64,000 bases of DNA from Pedobacter helvus (GTDB taxonomy: Bacteria > Bacteroidota > Bacteroidia > Sphingobacteriales > Sphingobacteriaceae): positions 124,001-188,000 of the forward strand of contig NZ_SRMP01000007.1 in the NCBI RefSeq assembly GCF_005925325.1, given 5' to 3'. The notes under the pieces were generated by a model that was given only the letters and a program-made list of their open reading frames with translations, did no database searches and was not told where the DNA came from. The translations under genes were made by a program, and so were the position numbers. Positions within the stretch are counted from its first letter, which is position 1; each line of letters starts with the position of its first letter. Below, in pieces: positions 27,101 through 34,697 of the stretch.

Positions 27101-28049
27101 TAATTCCGCCGTCGGTAGCAATCCAAATCCGCTGATCTTTATCCTTAAAAACGTCGTAAATCGCATCGCCACTTAAATGCTCAGTAGTATCGTATTGATT
27201 AAATTTGGTAACGATATTTTTATCGGCCTTATTCACTAAGAAAGCACCAGCGCCATCTGTGCCCACAACCAATGTATGTTGATTTAACTCGGAAATACAC
27301 ATAATCATAGCCTGAGTTCCGGCAGGCAAGGAGACCACATCTAACTGTTTTGATTTAATATGGTAGGTCAACAAATTTCCACTTACCGTGCCAATCCACA
27401 AGGTTTGTTGTTTGTTATCCCAAAAGGCAGTTTCTATCTGAATTTTATTAAAATTCTGTCGCTGCTCTTGGTTGAAAAAATGAGATATTTCTTCCGTAAC
27501 GGTATTAAATAAGAACAAACCATAATCAGTTACAATGATCTTTTGTTTACTAGTATAATTGATGATCCCTTTAACCAACAAGCCTTTTAGTAACGGCTTC
27601 TCAATAATCTTTACTTTGCCATTCGCCAATAATCCTAATTTATGGTTGGTGCCAAACCATATGCGTCCATCAGTATCTAAACTTACTGTGCGGATATAGA
27701 AATTTAGGTTAGTAATTAACTGAAAGGTATCGCTTGATGATTGATATTGATAAATCCCTCCGTTACTGGTATAAGCAAATATCTGCTTTTGAGCATTAGC
27801 GATTACATTGATATACCTCACTGGATTAGCATTGGCCAACATCGGGATTTCGTAATGCTTAACGCTATAACCATCAAATCTATCTATGCCGAACCTATTG
27901 GAAACCCAAATAAAACCTTTCTGATCTTGTGTGATTTTGAGCGTTTGTTCAGACATCAAATCTTTATGCTGAATAGCAGTGAGTGTCTTTTGAGCATTCG
28001 ATTTAGATAAAAAAATGAGTAGCAACAAAAAACAAAACAGATGTCTCAT
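24120..28049 (-). CDS. Hybrid two-component sensor/regulator (HTCS), locus 1
   Basis: A 1309-residue one-protein signalling system. After a signal peptide (to A19) come two-propeller-type sensor repeats (about 25-650, many W-I-G-T or W-V-G-T strands), a Y_Y_Y domain (about 670-745, ending LSPGKYLFHVKAIG), a membrane segment at about 750-770, a histidine kinase with FFTNVSHEIRTP (His about 808), an ATPase with DTGKGIP and GTGIGLAIS, a receiver domain with the phospho-acceptor in VISDVMMPVMSG (Asp about 1106), and a C-terminal AraC-type HTH (1213-1309, AYNLGFSSPRYFNKCF). It senses oligosaccharide in the periplasm and activates the adjacent operon. All catalytic landmarks are present. Confidence 0.96.
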   Translation of the reverse strand: MRHLFCFLLLLIFLSKSNAQKTLTAIQHKDLMSEQTLKITQDQKGFIWVSNRFGIDRFDGYSVKHYEIPMLANANPVRYINVIANAQKQIFAYTSNGGIYQYQSSSDTFQLITNLNFYIRTVSLDTDGRIWFGTNHKLGLLANGKVKIIEKPLLKGLLVKGIINYTSKQKIIVTDYGLFLFNTVTEEISHFFNQEQRQNFNKIQIETAFWDNKQQTLWIGTVSGNLLTYHIKSKQLDVVSLPAGTQAMIMCISELNQHTLVVGTDGAGAFLVNKADKNIVTKFNQYDTTEHLSGDAIYDVFKDKDQRIWIATDGGINLMETPLSGFRVQLRYDDKPNLIAKDVVTCMLEDANGNQWFGTNGGLSIKERSGKVNFLLKSSYILSLLQAKDGLIWVGTYGAGVYVLNPQGDVLHHYLKNDGTQSLASNFVYAIAEDNDGNIWLGGKKGMSSKFDTRSQQFQQVSLGQVNYFTKSTSGNILAATEIGLFEINAKSLKVNPHPITKALRSKYVCDIYFQGDTTIWLATYGAGLVRYQVAAGKVKYISTAGKNTQEIAYSLVPDSDGQLWVASRDKISAINLQTLRVKNYPKKLMPVNMSFFQTARMRTNAGDIFFGGTKGFISFNPKSISTPTYSEKIVFLNFNLFNKEVKAGEKGSPLAKPLDNTSEITLQHDQHSFALTFTTINFSQSVERRFLWKLDGLDKNWVGPSVENTANYTNLSPGKYLFHVKAIGNNNEVLDERTIQIVIKPAFYNTWVAYLFYVAVIVGLIYWWMKQTKTRAYLETSLAFEKKEKKRTEEVAQSKLNFFTNVSHEIRTPITLILGQTEQLLTTGNVLPALQHKLQGIHKNASSLGNLVNELLDFRKQEQGYAQLERSNVDLIELLKEVYERFSALAQQRNIAFSFDTDEDSLVLLIDRRQIEKVINNLLSNAVKACSSGDQINLKVVTSTTNVQILVEDTGKGIPSDKLQHIFDPFYQVEQTAAPGTGIGLAISKNIVELHGGQITTSSTLSKGTVFTIMLERNTSLSVEEQIIVTEEKLQTTELEQADLIEPITSVEEEAKKKLLLVEDNEELRDFLEEILAQLFHVYTAGDGEQGLEIARKEQPDLVISDVMMPVMSGTELCTKLKSNFDTCHIPVVLLTAKSAVEHQLEGLRTGADDYVTKPFHSKLLIQRCNNLINARQVLKAKYFNQPGLAQQQEVATTEIDRKFIDQATAIVEAHLHSEIDVNLFASEMGLSRSSLFSKLKGVTGLTPNTFISNIRLKKAADMLQNSPELNISQIAYNLGFSSPRYFNKCFKEQYGYAPQEYRKKHVQ

Positions 28050-28062
28050 GAAGTTAAGGCTT

Positions 28063-28086
28063 ATTTGGTTACGGCTTTCAAAGATA
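28063..28086 (-). promoter_or_regulatory. Probable promoter -7 box and leader motif of HTCS 1
   Basis: In the coding direction TATCTTTG (28086-28079) matches the Bacteroidota -7 consensus TAnnTTTG. After seven bases it is followed by TAACCAAAT (28071-28063), 13 bases before the start codon. The other HTCS gene has the same arrangement with the same spacing. No clear -33 TTG box is seen. Confidence 0.5.
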
Positions 28087-28312
28087 GCAAGATAAGAAAT
28101 TCCTTATTGGAATAAAAGTACCTATTTGACTAGTATAGACTATTTTATCAAATGATTTGGACGCTGTTACCTTAACCCTTCTCAACGACTCCGCTAACTT
28201 CCGTTAAGTATAACCAAATAAACTTTTGTATGATAATGCCGTTCGAAAGCCTCGTGACCTATTCCCCACTGGTTATTTGGTGATAATTATTTTTTAACCA
28301 AAATAATCCGAT

Positions 28313-28381
28313 ATGGAAAAAAACTTTACTCATTAGCTCGTTATGTGCTTTAAAATTTAATATGCACGCACAAGTTTGTTC
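28313..28381 (+). pseudogene. Relic 5' end of a secreted-protein gene
   Basis: Reading from the ATG at 28313 with one base removed after it gives KKTLLISSLCALKFNMHAQV, a good signal peptide ending in the A-x-A-Q style usual here. The sequence then runs into the 3' end of the GH3 gene on the other strand. It looks like the head of a plus-strand gene whose body has been lost. Evidence is limited to about 20 codons. Confidence 0.3.
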
Positions 28382-30607
28382 TTATCTATCTCTCAATTCA
28401 AACAAAGAGTTCAATTTGATATTATCAGAAGCAGCGCCAATCATTATTTTAAACTCTCCTGCTTCTACGATCCAACCTTTTTCCTCGTGATAGAATGAAA
28501 GTTTTTCTGGAGCAAGTTCAAAGGTAATTTCTTTGCTCTCTCCTGGTTTCAGTTTTACTTTAGCAAAGTCCTTCAATTCTTTAACCGGTCTTACAACGGA
28601 GGCAAATGTATCTTGAATATAAAGTTGTACAACCTCTTCCCCTACTACTTTTCCAGTATTGGTAATGGTAAAATTTATCTTTAAAGTTTCATCTTTATTT
28701 AAGATAGTTTCAGAAAGTTTTAAATTACTGTAATGGAAATCCGTATAACTTAGACCATGACCAAAAGCATATTGAGGATCGTTGGGCGCATCAATATAGG
28801 CTGATTTGTAACGAATGTCATTAGGTTTAGTTACCGGTCTGCCAGTATTGTAATGATTGTAGAAAATAGGGATTTGACCTACATTTCTTGGAAAACTAAT
28901 TGGCAATTTACCAGAGGGATTGAAATCTCCAAACAGTACATCGGCGATAGCATTACCACCTTGATCTCCCAAGAACCAGGCATAAACTATCGCATCAGCT
29001 TGTGCCGCAATGGTATTAAAGACTAACGGGCGTCCTGCCATAATCACTACAACCACAGGTTTTCCAGTAGCTTTAATAGCCTTAAATAGTTCTTCTTGTT
29101 TACCAGGAATTCCAATTTCCGTACGAGATTTAGCCTCTCCACTCATATCCCAGTTCTCTCCCAATACCATCACTACAATGTCTGCATTTTTTGCTGTATT
29201 AACTGCATTGGCAAAACCTGTAGTTAAAGTACCTGTAATGGCAGTACCTTCAGCGAAGGTTAATTTCGCACCTCTAACTTTCTGCTTTACACCTTCATAA
29301 ACACTTACAATATTTGCAGTGTCTGCATACACCACCCAACTTCCCGCCTGATCTCTTTTAGCTTTAACCAAAGGTCCAATAAGGGCTATGTTTTTAATAT
29401 CCTTTTTTAAAGGCAACAAGTGATTGGTATTTTTCAACAATACAATTGATTTTTGCGCTGCTTCTAAAGCTACCTTTTTATAGCTAGGATCATTCATTAC
29501 TTTCTTTTCACGTTTCTCGTCAGAAAATCGGTATGGATTATCAAATAAACCCAATTCAAATTTCTTGTATAAGATCCTACGTACGGCATCGTCCACGAAT
29601 TTGATATCCACTTTACCACTATTTACTAAACTTTCCAATTCCTTTTTATAGGCTTCACTCTCCATATCCATATCGCTTCCAGCTAAAATAGCTTTCTCCG
29701 AAGCTTCATTTAGATTTTTGGCAAAGCCCCAAGGTATCATTTCTTTAATTGAGCCCCAATCACTCACAACAAAACCTTTATAGTTCCAATCACCCTTTAA
29801 AATATCTCGTTGTAAATAACTGTTTCCAGTTGCAGGAACACCATTTAAGGTGTTAAAAGAGTTCATGAAAGTCGCTACACCAGCATCGGCCGCCGCTTTA
29901 AATGGAGGCAAATAGATTTCATGCAATTGTTGTTTACTCATATCTACAGGATTGTAATCCCTTCCGGCCATAGCAGCGCCATAAGCCGCAAAGTGCTTGG
30001 CACATGCCATGATCCGATCAACCGCACCCAGCTGATCACCTTGAAATCCCAATACTCGAGCTGTCGCAATTTTAGCCCCTAGATAAGTGTCTTCTCCCGC
30101 ACCCTCCATTACCCTGCCCCAACGCGGATCACGGGCAATATCTACCATCGGTGCAAAAGTCCAGTGGATGCCAGATGCCGCAGATTCTTCTGCGGCTACC
30201 TGTGCGGATTTTCGGATGACATCCAAATCCCACGATGCCGACTCCGCTAAAGGAATCGGAAACACCGTTTTGTAGCCATGGATTACGTCTAAGCTAAATA
30301 ACAAAGGAATTTTTAATCTAGATTGCAGTGCAATAGCTTGAATTTCACGCGTATCCTTAACACCTTTAACATTCAACATCGATCCAACTTTGCCGCTTTT
30401 AATGTCGTTGAGTAAGTAATTCTTTCTGTCGCTAGCTGGACCAGTAACTTCCCTACCGGAATATTGATTTAACTGACCTACTTTTTCGGAAAGGGTCATC
30501 AATTTCATTATAGAATCTACCCTCTGCTCAATAGTTTTACGCTGGGCATATACATGGGTAATTAGGACTAAGCTCAATAAAAGGGTTAGACTAAAAAATT
30601 TGTTCAT
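28382..30607 (-). CDS. GH3 beta-glucosidase / beta-xylosidase (BglX-like)
   Basis: A 741-residue secreted enzyme with signal peptide (MNKFFSLTLLLSLVLITHVYAQ). The TIM barrel shows PLLFSLDVIHGYKTVFPIPL, DPRWGRVMEGAGEDTYLG, KHFAAYGA and the nucleophile in VVSDWGS (Asp283); a C-terminal alpha/beta sandwich and a fibronectin III-like tail (about 655-735) follow, as in BglX-type enzymes. Such enzymes release glucose or xylose from the non-reducing ends of oligosaccharides in the periplasm. Following the GH10 gene by 34 bases, it most likely works as a xylosidase or glucosidase on xylanase products; sequence alone does not settle which sugar. Confidence 0.92.
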   Translation of the reverse strand: MNKFFSLTLLLSLVLITHVYAQRKTIEQRVDSIMKLMTLSEKVGQLNQYSGREVTGPASDRKNYLLNDIKSGKVGSMLNVKGVKDTREIQAIALQSRLKIPLLFSLDVIHGYKTVFPIPLAESASWDLDVIRKSAQVAAEESAASGIHWTFAPMVDIARDPRWGRVMEGAGEDTYLGAKIATARVLGFQGDQLGAVDRIMACAKHFAAYGAAMAGRDYNPVDMSKQQLHEIYLPPFKAAADAGVATFMNSFNTLNGVPATGNSYLQRDILKGDWNYKGFVVSDWGSIKEMIPWGFAKNLNEASEKAILAGSDMDMESEAYKKELESLVNSGKVDIKFVDDAVRRILYKKFELGLFDNPYRFSDEKREKKVMNDPSYKKVALEAAQKSIVLLKNTNHLLPLKKDIKNIALIGPLVKAKRDQAGSWVVYADTANIVSVYEGVKQKVRGAKLTFAEGTAITGTLTTGFANAVNTAKNADIVVMVLGENWDMSGEAKSRTEIGIPGKQEELFKAIKATGKPVVVVIMAGRPLVFNTIAAQADAIVYAWFLGDQGGNAIADVLFGDFNPSGKLPISFPRNVGQIPIFYNHYNTGRPVTKPNDIRYKSAYIDAPNDPQYAFGHGLSYTDFHYSNLKLSETILNKDETLKINFTITNTGKVVGEEVVQLYIQDTFASVVRPVKELKDFAKVKLKPGESKEITFELAPEKLSFYHEEKGWIVEAGEFKIMIGAASDNIKLNSLFELRDR

Positions 30608-30641
30608 GATTTTGATTTTGTAATGAAATTGATGCTAAATA

Positions 30642-31892
30642 TTATGGTGTAAGTCGCAGATTTAATCCATCTCTAAAATTCCAGAAGTTTTGTTTTATTT
30701 GATATGAAGTGTCAAACAATGTAGCTTCGGCATTTAGTCCCCAAGCAGAGTCAGCATCACCAATATTCCACAAAGTAATTCCCCAACGTTGTTCTATTGG
30801 CACAATTTCCTGGTATGCTTTTGCGATGTTATAGTATAACGTTTTTTGCAAATTACGTCGGTTGGTCAAATCGCTAGAGGGAACAGTTGTCTCACTAGCA
30901 CCTAGCAAAGAAATATCCAATTCTGCGATGTGCACTAACAATCCGGTTTCTTTCATCTTTTGTATTGCCGCTCTAATGCTACTCAAAGGTGTATTGTATC
31001 TTACATGCATTTGAAGACCTACACCATTGATAATTGGATCGCCACCTTCTCTCATGGGCTTTAATTGCATTACCTTGTTATAAATAGCATCTAGCTTTGC
31101 GGTAGAGTACTCGTGGCCATAATCGTTGTAAAATAATTTCAACGTCCAGTTTTGATTGGCTCTTGCTGCTAATCTGGCATAGCGAAAAGCTTTCTCAATA
31201 TAAATTTCGCCCATGTATCTTTTCCAAATGCTCCCAATGTCATTTCCATTGGCATCTAGATTGATGTTGCCTCTTAAAGTTCCATTGTCGTAGTAAGCTT
31301 CATTAACCACATCCCACGATTTTAACAGCGGCAACAAGGGGCTTCCCCCTTTATAATTCTGGCTATAAAAGCCTACGGTTTTATCTATATGTCTTTTCAT
31401 TATAGCATTTAAAGTATCCGCCCTATCAGCTACTGGTGTAGCATTCACATTGGTAGAGAGCCAGTTCGGCAATGCCCGATGCCATACTAATGCATGACCA
31501 TGAATACGTTTGTTCCCATGATCTTTTGCCAAGTTGGGTATTTTTTCGTTTTTTTCTTCTACTCCATTTCCTAGTATTCCAAAATCCCAAGTGTACTTAG
31601 CAGGATTAAGGCTATTCATTTTCATATCGTTTTCAGCTGTTATGCTGTTGTAATGCAACTTTGCCAAATCCTTATAGGCTACTACACTAAACCTGTTAGA
31701 GTTTACGGCGGCTCCTACCATCACATTGCTGTTCACTTCCTGTAATATGGAGCTCACACTCATTGTACTAACCGACATTAATTTTTCTGGCGATAGGCTA
31801 ACAGTATCTAAAACTGTCTCTTTCTCCTGTTTTTTACAGGCACTAAGCATACTGCCCAGCACCAACACGGTGATAGTTATTTTTTTGTTCAT
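30642..31892 (-). CDS. GH10 endo-beta-1,4-xylanase lipoprotein (second copy)
   Basis: A 416-residue lipoprotein (lipobox in MLSACKKQ). The GH10 barrel spans about 55-405: NDMKMNSLNP, HGHALVWHRALPNWL, the acid/base glutamate in WDVVNEAYYD (Glu198), LFYNDYGHEY, and the nucleophile in HIAELDISL (Glu324). It cuts internal beta-1,4-xylose linkages. It starts a short minus-strand unit with the GH3 gene and has its own leader (TAACCAAAT ending 8 bases before the ATG) behind a terminator, so it may be transcribed apart from the upstream cassette. It differs clearly from the other GH10 in this window. Confidence 0.94.
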   Translation of the reverse strand: MNKKITITVLVLGSMLSACKKQEKETVLDTVSLSPEKLMSVSTMSVSSILQEVNSNVMVGAAVNSNRFSVVAYKDLAKLHYNSITAENDMKMNSLNPAKYTWDFGILGNGVEEKNEKIPNLAKDHGNKRIHGHALVWHRALPNWLSTNVNATPVADRADTLNAIMKRHIDKTVGFYSQNYKGGSPLLPLLKSWDVVNEAYYDNGTLRGNINLDANGNDIGSIWKRYMGEIYIEKAFRYARLAARANQNWTLKLFYNDYGHEYSTAKLDAIYNKVMQLKPMREGGDPIINGVGLQMHVRYNTPLSSIRAAIQKMKETGLLVHIAELDISLLGASETTVPSSDLTNRRNLQKTLYYNIAKAYQEIVPIEQRWGITLWNIGDADSAWGLNAEATLFDTSYQIKQNFWNFRDGLNLRLTP

Positions 31893-31921
31893 GACTTATA
31901 TTTGGTTAAGGTTGACTATGT

Positions 31922-31970
31922 AAAAAACTATCTACTAATTATCCAAAGATGTGATTGGATAGTTTTTTTT
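31922..31970 (-). terminator. Intrinsic terminator after the type A T9SS cargo gene
   Basis: AAAAAACTATC (31922-31932) and GATAGTTTTTT (31958-31968) are complementary arms; on the minus strand the distal arm ends in a run of six T. On the plus strand an inner hairpin (TATCCA / TGGATA) is followed by ten T, so it can work both ways. It begins 8 bases past the upstream stop codon. Confidence 0.75.
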
Positions 31971-31977
31971 TTATCAA

Positions 31978-33630
31978 TTACAGTAAAGCTTTTTTAGCCA
32001 CTTTCCCTTCTGCCGTATTCAAAACAACAACATTTAACCCGCTTGGCAATTTACCTACTGGCAATGTAACTTTGTTATAGCCTTTCTCTAGCAATGTAGA
32101 TTGTTTGTGGTTTACTTTTCCATTCACATCAACTACTTGGATTTTTGCCTGCTGTACTTTAGATGCATAAATATTTAATTCTACTTTATTACCATTATTA
32201 ACAATATTGAAATCGGTTTTAGGTACTGATATTGTTGCACTTACCGGGCCGAATAATTCGCTGTTACCATCAAAATCTACTTGTTTTAACTGATAATAAC
32301 TTACCCCAGGCAGTGGTTTCTCGTCCACAAAACTGTAGTTCGAAGCGTTGCCAGTGGTTCCGCTTGCATTTACTTGAGCTATTTTCACAAAACCATTAAC
32401 TGTCGAGGAACGCAAAATATCGAAATGAGAACTATTGGCTTCGCTTGCCGTGCTCCAATTTAAACGGATAGCTCCGTTTTTCTCATTTGCATTGAAGGCC
32501 GTTAACTTTACTGGCAAAACGCTTGTACCTGGTGCCATAGTTACCCCACGAAAGGTTGTGTTAGCTGGTGCGGTAGCAATAAGCGTAGTGGTACCGGTTA
32601 AATAGCGAGCAGGTTCATCTCCTTCATTTGAAGTTAAAAAACTATCGCTATAGCGTCTCAATTCGGAAGCACCGCCATTATTTGGGTTTGAATAAGTTGT
32701 AAAATACAAATTAACGCCGCTACCGCTGCTATAAATGCCTGCAATACTTTTAGTGTTAAGCGGCAGCTCAACACTCTTAAAATCTACCCAACTTGTTCCA
32801 CCAGCGTTTGAACGAAACTTTCTTAACAGCGGAATTCCAGTACCGCCAGATGCCAAAGTATTATCATCAATAATGTAAAGGAATGTTCTGCCTGATGCAG
32901 ATTTAAACACAATTGCCTGGTGGCCATTTCTTAAAGTATTAGCAGGAAAACTCAAAGGCGTACCGAAAGCAGTTTGCGAACTCAAAGGCAAATTTGTACT
33001 TGCTAGGGTATTAGCTCCTATCGGCGCAAAAATTTTATCTGCCACCGTTGGCGTTGCACCCAATGAAGTTGCTGCAATAGTTAACACCCTTGGTGCGTTC
33101 TGATCTGTAGATACCCTAGTAGAACCAGTAGCGGTACCTAATGTTTTATACCGAACACCGTTTTGAAAACCACTAAAATACACTGCAGAACCCTCTACTA
33201 CTACAGAACGAGGTGCGCCGATATTATCTGACGATGCTACTAATGTGTTTGATGACCATGTACCTGCTGCATTCAGCGTACCTATCACGAATTCTCCCGC
33301 TTGCGAAGGATGATATCCGATCACAGAAAATGTGCTACAATCTTTAGATAAAACTGGATAACCCTCGTTTTCAAAAGTCCCATCGCCCTTCAATCCCAAA
33401 CCTTCGAAACCATAATTACCGCCACTTGCTGTTTGCGGTATTGCAATGCTCTTTACAAACACACCGGCTGGCGTGTATTCGTCAACAAATACGGGGACAC
33501 GAGTTCCGTTGCTCATTGGTGCTACACCATTACCGTAACGGTATACCGCCAAGTTACCCGGAGCAAATTGGGCAAAAGCACTGAGAGCCCCTATTGCTGT
33601 TAAAAAGATGGTTAGTAGTCTTTTTTTCAT
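31978..33630 (-). CDS. Secreted protein with type A T9SS sorting domain
   Basis: A 550-residue protein with signal peptide (to about A20), a large repeat-rich passenger domain (about 21-370: APGNLAVYRYG, GYPVLSKD, YFSGFQNGVRY, PRVLTIA, FRGVTMAPG), and a C-terminus with the fibronectin-like SYYQLKQVDFDG region followed by a type A sorting signal (QVVDVNGKV, then the basic end KKALL). It is exported by T9SS and probably anchored or released at the surface. The passenger is clearly paralogous to the N-terminal domain of the 831-residue protein in this cassette. I know no function for the passenger; no glycosidase motif is visible. Confidence 0.8.
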   Translation of the reverse strand: MKKRLLTIFLTAIGALSAFAQFAPGNLAVYRYGNGVAPMSNGTRVPVFVDEYTPAGVFVKSIAIPQTASGGNYGFEGLGLKGDGTFENEGYPVLSKDCSTFSVIGYHPSQAGEFVIGTLNAAGTWSSNTLVASSDNIGAPRSVVVEGSAVYFSGFQNGVRYKTLGTATGSTRVSTDQNAPRVLTIAATSLGATPTVADKIFAPIGANTLASTNLPLSSQTAFGTPLSFPANTLRNGHQAIVFKSASGRTFLYIIDDNTLASGGTGIPLLRKFRSNAGGTSWVDFKSVELPLNTKSIAGIYSSGSGVNLYFTTYSNPNNGGASELRRYSDSFLTSNEGDEPARYLTGTTTLIATAPANTTFRGVTMAPGTSVLPVKLTAFNANEKNGAIRLNWSTASEANSSHFDILRSSTVNGFVKIAQVNASGTTGNASNYSFVDEKPLPGVSYYQLKQVDFDGNSELFGPVSATISVPKTDFNIVNNGNKVELNIYASKVQQAKIQVVDVNGKVNHKQSTLLEKGYNKVTLPVGKLPSGLNVVVLNTAEGKVAKKALL

Positions 33631-33714
33631 ACGCTGGTCAAATTAAGTTTATATTGGTTATGAAATATCTTTTTGATTTGGTAAAGCTTATTTCGACTAA
33701 TTCACAGTAATAGG

Positions 33715-34608
33715 TTATTGCTTTTTCTTTCCCAGCAATACCCCTAAACCAATTTCAAAATCTCCGCCAGTAAATGAGCGAATAGCCGATGGACCAATAC
33801 TATAAATTGCGCTGAGTTTAAATTGTTCATATTTCACACCCATACCAACAGTTGCGTTTTTGGTGCTGTGGTAAAGACCAAACAGGCTGAATTTTTGTTG
33901 ATAAGACAAGCCTAAGCCACCTTCTACAATATTGTCCATTCCTTTAATACCGCGATAAACTACCTTAGGTTCTACAGAAAAGTCGTTACCCGCCAGTATT
34001 TTATAAGAAGCGGAAGTAAAAAAAGTAGCGTAGTTTATTCCTGTTATAAAATTGGGATCTGTATTTAAAACATTGTTTAAGTTTAACAACGTTGCCTGCA
34101 AGTTTAATTTCTCATCGGTGTAAGCTGCACCGAAATCTCCATCTAACCTGTAACCTCTATCATTAAAACGACTGACAGCCGGATCATAATTTTCTGCAGT
34201 AATATCTTCTCTATTCACAAAATCTTTTGTTAAGCCAGCAGATAGTCCAAAATGCAACTTACCTAAGGCTGATACTGGCAAATGATAGGCATAGGTAGCC
34301 ATAATGCGATGGTGATTAACCAAACCACTTTTTGATAAATCTACATTTAAACCTAGTGCCGCCTTTTCGGAAAATGCATACTCTCCTGTAAAAACCTGGT
34401 AAGTTGGGGCGTTTGGAATTTCATTGAATTGCTTGCGATAAAGTAAATTTAGATTGATATCCCCACTTGCTCCTGCCATAGCCGGATTACCCAAATACTG
34501 GTTATAGAAATACATATTTCCCATTGGACTAAGTTGGGCCAATGCTGTATTTATATGTATAAGCCCGAAGAATACAAGCAGGTATTTGATATTCATTTTT
34601 ACTTTCAT
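33715..34608 (-). CDS. PorP/SprF-family type IX secretion membrane protein
   Basis: About 297 residues from the ATG at 34608 (MKVKMNIKYLLVFFG, signal peptide ending TALA-Q). The body shows the PorP/SprF pattern: NMYFYNQYLGNPAMAGAS, NLLYRKQF, AEN-like YDPAVSRFNDRG, and amphipathic strands of an outer-membrane barrel. A longer form could begin at 34650, but it gives a charged extension before the signal peptide. PorP/SprF-like proteins are needed for attachment of cognate T9SS cargo with type B C-terminal domains, and the neighbouring 831-residue protein carries such a domain. The gene lies between the two cargo genes, so a dedicated secretion partner is a reasonable inference. Confidence 0.88.
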   Translation of the reverse strand: MKVKMNIKYLLVFFGLIHINTALAQLSPMGNMYFYNQYLGNPAMAGASGDINLNLLYRKQFNEIPNAPTYQVFTGEYAFSEKAALGLNVDLSKSGLVNHHRIMATYAYHLPVSALGKLHFGLSAGLTKDFVNREDITAENYDPAVSRFNDRGYRLDGDFGAAYTDEKLNLQATLLNLNNVLNTDPNFITGINYATFFTSASYKILAGNDFSVEPKVVYRGIKGMDNIVEGGLGLSYQQKFSLFGLYHSTKNATVGMGVKYEQFKLSAIYSIGPSAIRSFTGGDFEIGLGVLLGKKKQ

Positions 34609-34697
34609 TCGAGTAATTTTATTTCTTTTCTTTAATGGAATTGGGTTCATTAATTCACTAAGTATTAATCAGTGCTTAAGTGCTGATAGCTCATCCT

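Larger units (their letters stand above)
28050..28381. other. Intergenic region between the two polysaccharide loci
   Basis: It holds the regulator promoter at its left end and a signal-peptide-like relic on the plus strand at its right end (listed separately). In between lie TAACCAAAT on the plus strand near 28210 and a loose inverted repeat (TTATTTGGT near 28274 and ACCAAAATAA near 28298). No intact gene is seen. Confidence 0.5.
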
